From Betaproteobacteria bacterium (lineage in GTDB: Bacteria; Pseudomonadota; Gammaproteobacteria; Burkholderiales; Burkholderiaceae_C), in the NCBI GenBank assembly GCA_009918225.1, contig RGEP01000012.1, positions 1-21,604 on the forward strand: a stretch of DNA of 21,604 nucleotides. The letters run 5' to 3'. Below are positions 6,865-15,525 of the stretch, in pieces. The position numbers and the translations under genes are program-made. The notes under the pieces were generated by a model, which worked only from the letters and a program-made list of their open reading frames with translations, ran no database searches and was not told the origin of the DNA. Numbering within the stretch: position 1 is the first letter of the stretch; each line of letters opens with the position of its first letter.

Positions 6865-9405
6865 TTAGCGCGCGGCTGAGGCCGGGCGCAGGGTCAAGGT
6901 CTGCAGGGGACCCTGGTCCTGTGCTGCCGGCCATACCGGCACACCGTTGCCTTGGGCCCAATCCTTTAACCACGACCGATAAGCCGCCATCCACGGCAGG
7001 CCGCTTTGGCCTGAGCTGTGAATGAAGCGGGACTGGCTGCGGTCGCCGAGGTCGTACACCGCCTTCAGGCTGGGGCCGTGTGTGGCCCGGTAGCGCTGGG
7101 CTGGCGGGCCACCCAGGCCCACGCGCAACGCATGCACCGTGTAGGTGTCACCGCCCATGGGCAGGCTCAGACCGAACCAGGTGTCCAGCGGCTTGACACG
7201 TGAGAAGGGCCGGTGCTCGGCCACCATGTGGTGGACCGCGTCCCAGCGCCATTGCGCCATGTCGGGCCCCAGCCGCTCGCTGAGCTCTCGCAAGGCGGCG
7301 TCCCAGGCGCGTTGGTTCTGCAACTCGCAGCTTTCGACCTCGGGGCTTCGAGGGTCGTCACACCACCAGGCATCCTGTCGCTCCAGCACCCCCAGCACCG
7401 CATCGTGAAAACTTCGTTGGGCGAAGGATCGCTCGAAGCGCTCAAGGCCAATGCGGGGCATGAACAGCTGCTCGGCCAGGGCGCGTTGCCAGGCCCAGAT
7501 CAGCAGGGGGGCGGCTGAATCGGCCCGCATCTGGCCGTCGAAACCGCTGAGGCGGTCTTGTGCCGCTGCGCTCAAGGGGTGACTGCCTCGGGCCTGTCGC
7601 ACCCAGGGCAGCAGGGCGCGTGCGGCCAAGGAGATCTCGTCTTGTTGCAGGGCGCTCATGTCGCGGGCGCTGTGCTTCGCACGGGACTCCAAGACCTGCT
7701 CGATGCGCAGCTGCCGGTAGGGCAGCGCCCAGTCGCTTCCCAGGTAGTAGGGGTAGTCATCGTCGTGCAGGCGGTGGTTGGCCGTGGCAATCCAACCTTG
7801 GGGCGGGTCGATCACTCGGGGCGTCTGGTGCGCAGGCACCCAGCCCACCCAGTCGTAGCGGGACTCCCAACCGGGTGCGGGGGCCAAACCCATGAGGTCA
7901 TGGTCGGCGCGCCGCACCGGTACACGGCCGGCAGCCACCATGCCGATGCGGCCTTCCGAGTCGGCCACCACCATGCTCTGCATGGGCGCTGTCCAACGTT
8001 GTGAGGCTTGCATGAATTCGGGGACCGTGCGCGAGCGGGCCATCGCCAAGCCTGCAGCGACCAGGTCTACGTCGTCTTCGAGGGCAGTCCAGCGCAGGGC
8101 CAGCACATAGGGCCCCAAGTCCAGGCCCTTGAAGGTGCCCGCGTCTGAAATGACGGGCCCGTGGCGGGTGCGGCGCACCACCACACGGTGTTCCGCGCCG
8201 CCCTTGACGCGGATGGTTTCCTCACGGCTTTCGAAGGCGGCTGTGCCGCTGGGGGTGCGGTAGCGCTGGGGGTCTGTAGGGTCAAGGGCTTCGATGTAGA
8301 GGTCCTGCACATCGGGGCCGGTGTTGGTGAATCCCCAGGCCACATGGGCCGATTGCCCCAAAACCACCAGAGGCAGGCCGGGAAGGGTGGCTCCGGCGAC
8401 CTCCAAATCGGGCGCCTTCAACCGTGCGAAATACCACAGGGCCGGGGTGCTCAAGCCCAGGTGCGGGTCGTTGGCCAAGAGTGGCGCCCCGGTGGCGGTG
8501 CGCGATCCCGACAGCACCCAGTTGTTGGATCCTGCACCCTCGATGCCTGAAGGGGGGGCGGCCTTCAACAAGTGCTGCAGCGCGGCATCCACATGGTTCG
8601 TCGCCTGGGCGCTGGGCAAGCGGTCTGGTTTGGCCAAGCCCAGTTCGCGGTACAGGGCGGTGTAGTCCCTTGTCATCGGGTAGTCGTCACCTGGATAGGG
8701 CGGCAAGACTTCGTTGATCCGGTCGACCTCCAACGCGGCGCTCAGGCGCAAGCGCATCATCTCGCTGGTCCAGTTGCCGCCCAGGTCCCAGGCCATCATC
8801 AGGCTCCACGACAGGCTGTCCACGGGTGTCCAAGGCTCTGGACGAAGGCCCAGAATGAGGAATTCGGGCGGCCACACACGGGTATGGGCCATGCCGGCGT
8901 TGACCCCGGCTGCATAGGCCAGCAGCACCTCGCGGCTGCTGGGCCCCATCTTGTCCCACTGGGCCTGGGCTGCCCGTCGGATGCCCAAGGCACGAAGGAA
9001 GCGGTCGTTGTCCAGCGCGGCTTCACCGAACACTTCGGCCAGGCGCCCCGCGCCAATGCGCCGCTGCGTCTCCATCTGCCACAGGCGATCTTGGGCATGG
9101 ACAAATCCCAAGGCGTAGGCGGCGTCGTTGAGGCTGTCGGCTTCAATAGTGGGAATGCCGTGGCGGTCGCGCTCGATGCGCACCGGCGCTGCCAGTCCGA
9201 TGGCGCCGGCCTCAGGCGAGGGCTTGATCAGGACGGTGCCGTCCACCTGAGGTTCGGCGCCCTTCATCAGCAGCCACAGGGCCACTGCCAAGGCCGTCAA
9301 CACAGCAACAGGGGTCAGCAGGGCCCATTTCAACCACCGCCGCCGTCTGGGGCTGGGGGCACTGCTTGAGCTGGAGGCGGCAGGGGGCAGGTCAGGCCGT
9401 GACAT
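6865..9405 (-). CDS. Penicillin amidase-family (S45) N-terminal-nucleophile acylase
   Basis: Ntn hydrolases of the penicillin acylase family cleave amide-linked acyl groups from beta-lactams, acyl-homoserine lactones or other amides after self-cleavage of a precursor. From the ATG at 9405 the product is 846 residues. Residues about 24-47 give a basic patch and a hydrophobic helix (RRRRWLKWALLTP onward), which suggests a membrane anchor or uncleaved signal. The autoprocessing site is in AGSNNW, making Ser 293 (codon 8527-8529) the predicted mature beta-chain N-terminus and nucleophile. LLANDPHLGL, ATLPGLPLVVLGQ and VAWGFTNTGPDVQDLYIE follow, as in QuiP-like and related acylases. Another ATG at 9414 and a TTG at 9435 are in frame; none has a clear Shine-Dalgarno. 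Substrate is unknown. The gene stands alone, convergent with the phosphoribosyltransferase gene. Confidence 0.92.
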   Translation of the reverse strand: MSRPDLPPAASSSSSAPSPRRRRWLKWALLTPVAVLTALAVALWLLMKGAEPQVDGTVLIKPSPEAGAIGLAAPVRIERDRHGIPTIEADSLNDAAYALGFVHAQDRLWQMETQRRIGAGRLAEVFGEAALDNDRFLRALGIRRAAQAQWDKMGPSSREVLLAYAAGVNAGMAHTRVWPPEFLILGLRPEPWTPVDSLSWSLMMAWDLGGNWTSEMMRLRLSAALEVDRINEVLPPYPGDDYPMTRDYTALYRELGLAKPDRLPSAQATNHVDAALQHLLKAAPPSGIEGAGSNNWVLSGSRTATGAPLLANDPHLGLSTPALWYFARLKAPDLEVAGATLPGLPLVVLGQSAHVAWGFTNTGPDVQDLYIEALDPTDPQRYRTPSGTAAFESREETIRVKGGAEHRVVVRRTRHGPVISDAGTFKGLDLGPYVLALRWTALEDDVDLVAAGLAMARSRTVPEFMQASQRWTAPMQSMVVADSEGRIGMVAAGRVPVRRADHDLMGLAPAPGWESRYDWVGWVPAHQTPRVIDPPQGWIATANHRLHDDDYPYYLGSDWALPYRQLRIEQVLESRAKHSARDMSALQQDEISLAARALLPWVRQARGSHPLSAAAQDRLSGFDGQMRADSAAPLLIWAWQRALAEQLFMPRIGLERFERSFAQRSFHDAVLGVLERQDAWWCDDPRSPEVESCELQNQRAWDAALRELSERLGPDMAQWRWDAVHHMVAEHRPFSRVKPLDTWFGLSLPMGGDTYTVHALRVGLGGPPAQRYRATHGPSLKAVYDLGDRSQSRFIHSSGQSGLPWMAAYRSWLKDWAQGNGVPVWPAAQDQGPLQTLTLRPASAAR

Positions 9406-9514
9406 ACCGGGCATTGTGCGCCGGCCGGCGGCCAAGCGGCAGCCCCGTCAGGGCCGCTGGGATGATGCAGAATCACCCCATGCGGTTCAGCCCACAAAAA
9501 AGCCTTCGACGCGT

Positions 9515-9599
<85 letters not shown>

Positions 9600-9632
9600 C
9601 CAATTCAGCTGACGCAATCAGCGAAAACCGAG

Positions 9633-9662
9633 AGTCTATCATCAAAAAATCAAAGATTTCAA
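9633..9662 (-). promoter_or_regulatory. Probable promoter of tRNA-Leu
   Basis: On the minus strand TTGAAA (9662-9657, five of six to -35) is followed after 18 bases by TAGACT (9638-9633, four of six to -10). The expected start is near 9626, about 27 bases before the tRNA 5' end. The region is AT-rich compared with its surroundings. It overlaps the presumed 5' leader and start region of the divergent RNase R gene. Confidence 0.5.
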
Positions 9663-9688
9663 ACCCGACCACTGCAGGGCTGCAGGAG

Positions 9689-12115
9689 GTGGAGGGCATC
9701 GTTCAGGGCCACCGCGACGGCCATGGATTTCTGATGCCCGATGAGGGTGGGGGTGACATCTACCTGGCACCCCAGGAAATGCGCGCCGTGTTGCATGGCG
9801 ACCGCCTGCGCATCCGCGTGGTGGGAACCGATCGGCGGGGCCGCCCTGAGGGCCGCATCGTGGACATCTTGGACCGCCCGCGTCGGCCCATCATCGGCCG
9901 GCTGCTGCAGGAAAGCGGCGTGTGGGTGGTGGCCCCCGAGGACCGCCGCTATGGCCAGGACATCCTGATCCCCAAGAACGGCGTGGCCAGCGCGCAGGCT
10001 GGTCAGGTGGTGTGCGTGGAGTTGACCGAAGCGCCGTCCCTGTACACCCAGCCCAGCGGGCGGGTGACCGAGGTGCTGGGCGAAATCGATGACCCGGGCA
10101 TGGAGATCGAGATTGCGGTGCGCAAGTATGAAGTACCCCACCGCTTCACCCCCGAAACCTTGGCGCAGGCCGCTGCCTTGCCCGACAAGATTCGGCCGGC
10201 TGATCGGCGCAACCGCGTGGACCTCAGCGATGTGCCCTTGGTGACGATTGACGGCGAAGATGCGCGCGACTTCGATGATGCGGTGTATTGCGAGCCGGCA
10301 GCCTTTGGCAAAGGGAAGAATGCTTTCAAGGGCTGGCGCCTGGTGGTGGCCATTGCCGATGTGAGCCACTATGTCAAGCCCGGCGAGGCGCTGGATACGG
10401 ACGCCTATGAACGTGCCACCTCGGTGTATTTCCCGCGGCGTGTGATCCCCATGCTGCCGGAGAAAATCTCCAATGGCTTGTGTTCGCTCAACCCGCTGGA
10501 AGACCGGTTGTCGATGGTGTGTGACATGCTCGTCAGCGAGGATGGCGAGGTCACCGGATACCAGTTTTTCCCGGCCATCATGTGTTCGCATGCGCGGCTG
10601 ACCTACACCGAGGTCGGTGCTGCCCTTACCAATACCCGTGGTCCCGAAGCGGCTCGGCTGTCACCCCTGATGCCGCATCTGTTGCACCTGCACGAGGTCT
10701 ACCGTGCCCTGCTGCGCCAGCGCACGCGGCGAGGCGCCATCGATTTCGAGTCGACCGAAACCCAGATCGTTTGTGACGACAACGGACGCATCGAGAAAAT
10801 CGTGCCGCGCACACGAAACGAAGCGCACCGACTGATCGAAGAGGCCATGCTCGCAGCCAATGTCTGCGCCGCTGACTTCATCGAGTCGCACAGCCATCCG
10901 GCGCTGTTTCGGGTGCACGAGGGCCCCACGCCCGAAAAACGCATGACGCTGCAGAACTACCTGCGGGCCTTGGGCCTGGGACTGGCTGTCAGCGACGACC
11001 CCAAGCCCGCTGAGTTTCAAGCCATTTCCAAGGCCGTGCGAGATCGGCCCGATGCGCAGCAGATCCAAACCATGCTGCTGCGTTCGATGCAGCAGGCCAT
11101 TTACACCGCAGTCAACAGTGGGCATTTCGGCTTGGCCTATGAAGCCTACGCCCATTTCACGAGCCCCATTCGGCGCTATCCCGATCTCTTGGTGCACCGT
11201 GTGATCAAGGCCATCCTGCTGGGCAAGCGCTACCACCTGGGACCGTTGCCCGCTGTCTCATCTGCCGCGGCCTCGGGTCAATACCGCAAGCCAGGGCGCG
11301 GCGCAGCACCGGCCACAAAAACAGCGCTGCCCACCAAGCCCGGCAAAGCCGCAGCAGAGCTGGCCCTGTGGCAAACCGCTGGTGAGCACTGCTCGGCCAA
11401 CGAGCGGCGCGCTGATGAAGCCTCACGTGACGTGGAGGCCTGGCTCAAGTGCCGCTATATGCGTGACCGCTTGGGAGAAGAGTTTGCTGGCACGGTCAGC
11501 GCCGCCACCTCCTTCGGCCTGTTCGTGCAGCTCGATGAGCTGTATGTCGAAGGTTTGATTCACATCACCGAACTCGGCGGCGAGTATTACCGTTTCGACG
11601 AGGTGCGCCAGGAGCTGCGCGGTGAGCGCACCGGGGTGCGGTATGCGGTGGGTTCGCGCGTGCGGGTGCAGGTCAGCCGGGTTGACCTCGATGGGCGGCG
11701 CATCGACTTCCGTATGGTGCGCGAAGGTCAGATGGAAGCTCCGCGCGTGGGCGCAGGCCCCCGGGGCAAGGCCCCGGCCAAAGCGGCAAAGGCGTCTCGC
11801 AGCAATGCTTCTGATCGGGCTGCCGTGTCGGGGCGCGGTGCTGCCCTGGGCACCGAGGAAGGGCCCAGCGACGTGGCCTTGTCGGCGGTGGAGGAGTGGG
11901 CGGGCCTGCAGCTCAGCGACCGAGAGCTGCGAAAGGCTGCGCGGCAGGCACGAGAGGCCGCCAGCGGACGGGGTGCGGCCGCCGCTCGCAAGTCCAGCCC
12001 AGCGGCTAAGGGCAAGACCAAGAAACCCAAAGCCACGGTATCGGTCGTGGCTGGGCGCAAGATGGCTGCCAAAGCCAGCCGCAAGAACAGCAAGGGCGGC
12101 AAGAAAAGGAGTTGA
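9689..12115 (+). CDS. rnr: Ribonuclease R (RNB-family 3'-5' exoribonuclease)
   Basis: RNase R degrades structured RNA processively from the 3' end. Conserved sequence starts at EGIVQGHRDGHGF and runs through cold-shock domains (PIIGRLLQESGVWVVAPEDRRYGQD), then the RNB catalytic core. Its metal-binding DGEDARDFDD is coded at 10250-10279. GLAYEAYAHFTSPIRRYPDLLVHR follows, and an S1 domain (FAGTVSAATSFGLFVQLDELYVEGLIHI). An Ala/Gly/Lys/Pro-rich insertion (about 11230-11370) interrupts the end of the RNB domain. The last 100 residues are Lys/Ala/Arg-rich and probably disordered. No ATG fits the start. GTG 9689 is given as the only GTG/ATG/TTG start outside the tRNA, but it loses the usual short N-terminal extension. 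The GTG at 9572 lies inside the tRNA. ATC 9641 or ATT 9656 are possible rare starts. Confidence 0.93.
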   Translation: MEGIVQGHRDGHGFLMPDEGGGDIYLAPQEMRAVLHGDRLRIRVVGTDRRGRPEGRIVDILDRPRRPIIGRLLQESGVWVVAPEDRRYGQDILIPKNGVASAQAGQVVCVELTEAPSLYTQPSGRVTEVLGEIDDPGMEIEIAVRKYEVPHRFTPETLAQAAALPDKIRPADRRNRVDLSDVPLVTIDGEDARDFDDAVYCEPAAFGKGKNAFKGWRLVVAIADVSHYVKPGEALDTDAYERATSVYFPRRVIPMLPEKISNGLCSLNPLEDRLSMVCDMLVSEDGEVTGYQFFPAIMCSHARLTYTEVGAALTNTRGPEAARLSPLMPHLLHLHEVYRALLRQRTRRGAIDFESTETQIVCDDNGRIEKIVPRTRNEAHRLIEEAMLAANVCAADFIESHSHPALFRVHEGPTPEKRMTLQNYLRALGLGLAVSDDPKPAEFQAISKAVRDRPDAQQIQTMLLRSMQQAIYTAVNSGHFGLAYEAYAHFTSPIRRYPDLLVHRVIKAILLGKRYHLGPLPAVSSAAASGQYRKPGRGAAPATKTALPTKPGKAAAELALWQTAGEHCSANERRADEASRDVEAWLKCRYMRDRLGEEFAGTVSAATSFGLFVQLDELYVEGLIHITELGGEYYRFDEVRQELRGERTGVRYAVGSRVRVQVSRVDLDGRRIDFRMVREGQMEAPRVGAGPRGKAPAKAAKASRSNASDRAAVSGRGAALGTEEGPSDVALSAVEEWAGLQLSDRELRKAARQAREAASGRGAAAARKSSPAAKGKTKKPKATVSVVAGRKMAAKASRKNSKGGKKRS

Positions 12116-12118
12116 ACC

Positions 12119-12146
12119 CCGGGGGCTGGTGCTCAACCACCCCTGG
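12119..12146. terminator. Hairpin between convergent rnr and gcvP, possible bidirectional terminator
   Basis: Bases 12119-12130 pair with 12136-12146: stem CCG-GGGG-(C bulge)-TGGT against ACCA-CCCC-TGG around a five-base loop GCTCA, about 11 pairs including one G-T. It starts four bases after the rnr stop and ends 15 bases before the gcvP stop, where a shared terminator would be expected. Neither strand has a T-tract right after the stem, so intrinsic termination is uncertain. Confidence 0.4.
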
Positions 12147-12161
12147 CAGCTTGGCTTGGGC

Positions 12162-15074
12162 TCAGCCCTGGGCGTAGTCGCTCATGGGTGGGCAGCTGCA
12201 ACTCAGGTTGCGGTCGCCCCACACGTTATCGACCCGGCCCACGGGGCTCCAATACTTGTGGCGCCGGAGCGTGGCCAGCGGGAAGGCGCCTTCCTCCCGG
12301 GTGTAAGGCCGCTCCCACTGGCTGGCGCTCACCACAGCAGCGGTGTGCGGTGCATGCTTCAAGGGGTTGTCGTCCTGCGGCCACTGGCCGCTCTCTACCT
12401 TGGCGATTTCTTGGCGAATGGCCACCATCGCATCGCAAAAGCGGTCCAGCTCTTCAAGGGATTCGCTCTCGGTGGGCTCTACCATGAGCGTGCCGGCCAC
12501 GGGAAAGCTCAGGGTGGGCGCATGGAAACCATAGTCGATGAGCCGCTTGGCCACGTCTTCGGCGGTGACGCCGCTGGTCTCCTTCAAGGGGCGCAGGTCC
12601 AAGATGCACTCATGGGCCACGCCGCCGCCTTTGAGTGTGGTGAGCCCACTGCTGAAGTGAATGGCGTAGTGGTCAGCCAAGCGGGCGGCCACATAGTTGG
12701 CCGACAGGATCGCCACTTCAGTGGCTGCTTGCAGCCCCTCGGCACCCATCATGCGCACGTACATCCAGCTGATGGGCAGCACCGCCGCATTGCCCAGAGG
12801 GGCCGCCGAAACCGCTCCGACGGGAGACGCTTGGCCGGTGGCCGTGTGGTGTCCGGGCAGGAAGGGTACAAGGTCTTCCACCACACACACGGGGCCCACA
12901 CCTGGGCCGCCGCCGCCGTGGGGGATGCAGAAAGTCTTGTGCAGATTGAGGTGGCTGACATCGCCGCCGAACTCGCCCGGTGCGGCCACACCCACCAGGG
13001 CGTTCATATTGGCGCCGTCCACATAGACCCGGCCGCCGTGCTGGTGCACCAAGGCACACAGTTCCTTGACCCGCACATCGAATACCCCGTAGGTGCTGGG
13101 GTAGGTGATCATGATCGCGGCCAGCTGATCGCTGTGCTGTTCACACTTGGCGCGCAAGTCCTCAAGGTCGACATTGCCCATGGCGTCGCACTTGACCACC
13201 ACCACGCTCATGCCGACCATCTGCGCGCTGGCAGGGTTGGTACCGTGCGCTGATTCTGGAATCAGACACACGTGGCGATGGCCCTGGCCGCGTGCGCGCT
13301 GCCAGCCACGGATGGCCAGGAGCCCCGCGTACTCACCCTGAGATCCGGCATTGGGTTGCAAGCTGATGCCTGCATAGCCCGTGGCTTGGCTGAGCCACTT
13401 TTGCAGATCGGCATCCATGCGGGCGTAGCCGGCGAGCTGGTCTTGCGGTGCAAACGGGTGCAGGCGGGCAAACTCGGGCCACGTGATGGGGATCATCTCG
13501 CTGGTGGCGTTGAGCTTCATGGTGCAGGAGCCCAGCGGAATCATCGTGCGGTCCAGCGCCAAGTCTTTGTCGGAAAGGCGCCGGATGTAGCGCAGCATTT
13601 CGGTTTCCGAGTGATAGCGGTTGAACACCGGGTGCGTCAGGTAGGCACTGGTGCGGCGCAGCTTTTCGGGAATCAGGCTGTCCACGCCCTTTTCGAAGTC
13701 GCTGAAGGCCTGTGCTGCAGGCAGGGTCTGGCCGGGCTTGGCAAACCAAGCCCAGAGGTTTTGCACATCCTGGCGCGTGGTGGTTTCATCCAGGCTGATG
13801 CCGATGGTCGTTGGCGACAGGCGTCGCAGATTGGCACCAGCCTGCAGCGCCCGGTTCATGATGGCCTGTGCTTCGTGTCCCACGTCTACGGCCAGGGTAT
13901 CGAAGGCGTGCGGTGTGATGCGTTCGTAGCCCAAGCGTCCCAGCCCCTGGCGGAGGATGGCGGTGTAACTGGCCACCCTCTGCGCGATGCGTTTGAGACC
14001 CTGAGGACCGTGATAGACCGCGTACATGCTGGCGATAACGGCCAGCAGCACCTGTGCGGTGCAGATGTTGGAGGTGGCCTTCTCGCGGCGGATGTGCTGT
14101 TCACGGGTCTGCAGGGCGAGTCGATAGGCCGGTGCGCCCTGTGCATCGATGCTCACGCCCACCAGTCGGCCGGGCATCGAGCGCTTGAACTCATCGCGGC
14201 AGGCCAGGAAGGCCGCATGCGGGCCGCCGGCACCCATGGGCACCCCAAAGCGCTGGGTGTTGCCCACCACGATGTCGGCTCCCAACTCGCCCGGCGGCAC
14301 CAACAAGGTCAGGGCCAGCAGATCGGTGGCCACGATGAAGGCGGCTTGCTGGGCATGGGCTTGTTGAATGACCTCTCTGAGGTCGTGTATGAGCCCGGAG
14401 GTGGCCGGGTACTGGGCCACCACCGCGAAATAGTCACCCTCTTGCATCAGGGCGGGCGCAAAGCCCACCTTCACATTCAAGCCCAGGGGCTCACAGCGGG
14501 TTTGAATGACCTCGATCGTCTGCGGGTGGCAGTCACCAGCGACGATCAGGGTGTTGCTCTTGCTCTTGACACTGCGCTTGGCCAAGGTAACGGCCTCGGC
14601 CGCTGCGGTGGCTTCATCAAGCATCGAGGCGTTGGCGATGGCCATACCGGTGAGGTCGCACACCATGGTTTGGAAGTTGACCAGCGCTTCCATGCGGCCC
14701 TGCGAGATCTCGGCTTGATAGGGTGTGTAAGCCGTGTACCAGGCCGGGTTTTCCAAGATGTTGCGCAGGATGACACCGGGTGTATGGGTGTCGTGGTAGC
14801 CCTGACCGATAAAGCTGCGCAAGACCCGGTTTTGAGCCGCCACGGCTCGCATTTCGGCCAATGCCTGCGCCTCGGTGACCGGTGCGGGCAGGTCCATGGC
14901 CTGCGCCCTGGCGATGCTGCGGGGCACCACCGCTTCGATCAGCGCACGGCGAGATGCCGCGCCGATCACCGACAGCATCCGGGCTTCATCGGCCGCATCA
15001 GGGCCCAGGTGGCGCGCGCGGAACTCGGCATCGTTTTCCAGTTCGCGCAAGGGGGTCAGGGCAGACATCAGCAT
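12162..15074 (-). CDS. gcvP: Glycine decarboxylase, P-protein of the glycine cleavage system
   Basis: P-protein is the PLP enzyme that decarboxylates glycine and loads the aminomethyl group on the lipoyl arm of GcvH. This is a single-chain, full-length form of 970 residues (E. coli about 957). The N-terminal half opens with FRARHLGPDAADEARML and includes the FIGQGYHDTHTPGVI region. The C-terminal half has the PLP lysine (Lys 713, codon 12938-12936) inside HLNLHKTFCIPHGGGGPGVGP. The C-terminus LSCSCPPMSDYAQG is intact. The ATG at 15074 has GGCGAG about six bases upstream; a second in-frame ATG is two codons later. It is the last gene of the gcvT-gcvH-gcvP operon, 99 bases after gcvH, and is convergent with rnr. 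It should be controlled by the glycine riboswitch upstream of gcvT. Confidence 0.98.
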   Translation of the reverse strand: MLMSALTPLRELENDAEFRARHLGPDAADEARMLSVIGAASRRALIEAVVPRSIARAQAMDLPAPVTEAQALAEMRAVAAQNRVLRSFIGQGYHDTHTPGVILRNILENPAWYTAYTPYQAEISQGRMEALVNFQTMVCDLTGMAIANASMLDEATAAAEAVTLAKRSVKSKSNTLIVAGDCHPQTIEVIQTRCEPLGLNVKVGFAPALMQEGDYFAVVAQYPATSGLIHDLREVIQQAHAQQAAFIVATDLLALTLLVPPGELGADIVVGNTQRFGVPMGAGGPHAAFLACRDEFKRSMPGRLVGVSIDAQGAPAYRLALQTREQHIRREKATSNICTAQVLLAVIASMYAVYHGPQGLKRIAQRVASYTAILRQGLGRLGYERITPHAFDTLAVDVGHEAQAIMNRALQAGANLRRLSPTTIGISLDETTTRQDVQNLWAWFAKPGQTLPAAQAFSDFEKGVDSLIPEKLRRTSAYLTHPVFNRYHSETEMLRYIRRLSDKDLALDRTMIPLGSCTMKLNATSEMIPITWPEFARLHPFAPQDQLAGYARMDADLQKWLSQATGYAGISLQPNAGSQGEYAGLLAIRGWQRARGQGHRHVCLIPESAHGTNPASAQMVGMSVVVVKCDAMGNVDLEDLRAKCEQHSDQLAAIMITYPSTYGVFDVRVKELCALVHQHGGRVYVDGANMNALVGVAAPGEFGGDVSHLNLHKTFCIPHGGGGPGVGPVCVVEDLVPFLPGHHTATGQASPVGAVSAAPLGNAAVLPISWMYVRMMGAEGLQAATEVAILSANYVAARLADHYAIHFSSGLTTLKGGGVAHECILDLRPLKETSGVTAEDVAKRLIDYGFHAPTLSFPVAGTLMVEPTESESLEELDRFCDAMVAIRQEIAKVESGQWPQDDNPLKHAPHTAAVVSASQWERPYTREEGAFPLATLRRHKYWSPVGRVDNVWGDRNLSCSCPPMSDYAQG

Positions 15075-15117
15075 GGTGGGCTCGCCAGAAGGGTCAAGGT
15101 GTCAGGGATGCGGGCAA

Positions 15118-15131
15118 GGCGCTGCAGCGCC
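15118..15131. repeat. Perfect palindrome in the gcvH-gcvP spacer
   Basis: GGCGCTGCAGCGCC is a perfect 14-base palindrome in the 99-base gap between gcvH and gcvP. With flanking bases it can form only a small hairpin because the centre leaves no loop beyond TGCA. It may be an RNA processing or attenuation element within the operon, or chance in GC-rich DNA. I see no other gene or clear signal in this gap. Confidence 0.3.
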
Positions 15132-15173
15132 AGCGCGTGAACGCAAACGGGATGATGCGAAAGCGAAATCGCC

Positions 15174-15488
15174 TTAGAGGGTTTTGAGCAGGTCGTCGTA
15201 TGCGGTGCCGTCCATCAAGCCGTCGAGTTCTGAAGGCTTGGACAGCTTCACCTTGAAGAACCAGCCCGCATCCAGCGGGGCGCTGTTGGCCAGGGACGGG
15301 TCATCGCGCAAGGCTTCGTTGACTTCAACGACCTCGCCACTCACGGGCATGTAGACGTCTGCAGCGGCCTTGACACTCTCGACCACGCCGGCGACCTCGC
15401 CCTGTGCATAGGATTTGCCCACTTCGGGGAGGTCGACAAAGACCACATCACCCAGGGCATCTTGCGCATGGACGGTGATGCCGACCAC
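15174..15488 (-). CDS. gcvH: Glycine cleavage H protein, N-terminally truncated
   Basis: GcvH carries the lipoyl arm that shuttles the aminomethyl group between the P, T and L proteins. The 104-residue frame has the strongly conserved VGITVHAQDALGDVVFVDLPEVGK block, the lipoylation site ESVKAAADVYMPVSGEVVEVN (Lys 40 here) and a normal C-terminus (WFFKVKLSKPSELDGLM...DDLLKTL). Family members are about 125 residues and begin with roughly 20 more residues containing a His-Glu-Trp motif. Those are absent, and the 37 bases back to the gcvT stop do not encode them in any frame. The only available start is GTG 15488, with no Shine-Dalgarno but a C8 tract just upstream. Function is therefore doubtful unless another mechanism or another gcvH copy exists. 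Identity is certain; intactness is not. Confidence 0.9.
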   Translation of the reverse strand: MVGITVHAQDALGDVVFVDLPEVGKSYAQGEVAGVVESVKAAADVYMPVSGEVVEVNEALRDDPSLANSAPLDAGWFFKVKLSKPSELDGLMDGTAYDDLLKTL

Positions 15489-15497
15489 CGCAGCGGC

Positions 15498-15505
15498 GGG
15501 GGGGG
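15498..15505 (-). repeat. C8 homopolymer before the gcvH frame
   Basis: Eight consecutive C residues (minus strand) lie in the 37-base gcvT-gcvH gap, 9 bases before the GTG. Such runs are prone to slippage in replication and in sequencing, which matters because this is where the expected gcvH 5' end is missing. Confidence 0.8.
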
Positions 15506-15525
15506 AAGGCTTGGAGCCGCTGGGG

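Noticed and set aside
9406..9435. TTG 9435 or ATG 9414 as start of the acylase
   Set aside because: The TTG extension has no Shine-Dalgarno and an unlikely composition. ATG 9414 is only three codons longer and cannot be excluded; 9405 was kept as the conservative choice.
9490..9514. Intrinsic terminator after tRNA-Leu
   Set aside because: A T6 run is present on the minus strand but I found no stable GC-rich stem directly before it.
11622..13253. 543-codon plus-strand frame spanning the rnr 3' end and antisense gcvP
   Set aside because: It overlaps two strongly supported genes in other frames and shows no family features.
13272..15140. 622-codon open frame on the plus strand
   Set aside because: It is antisense to the clearly conserved gcvP, has no recognisable domain, and long shadow frames are expected in GC-rich coding DNA.
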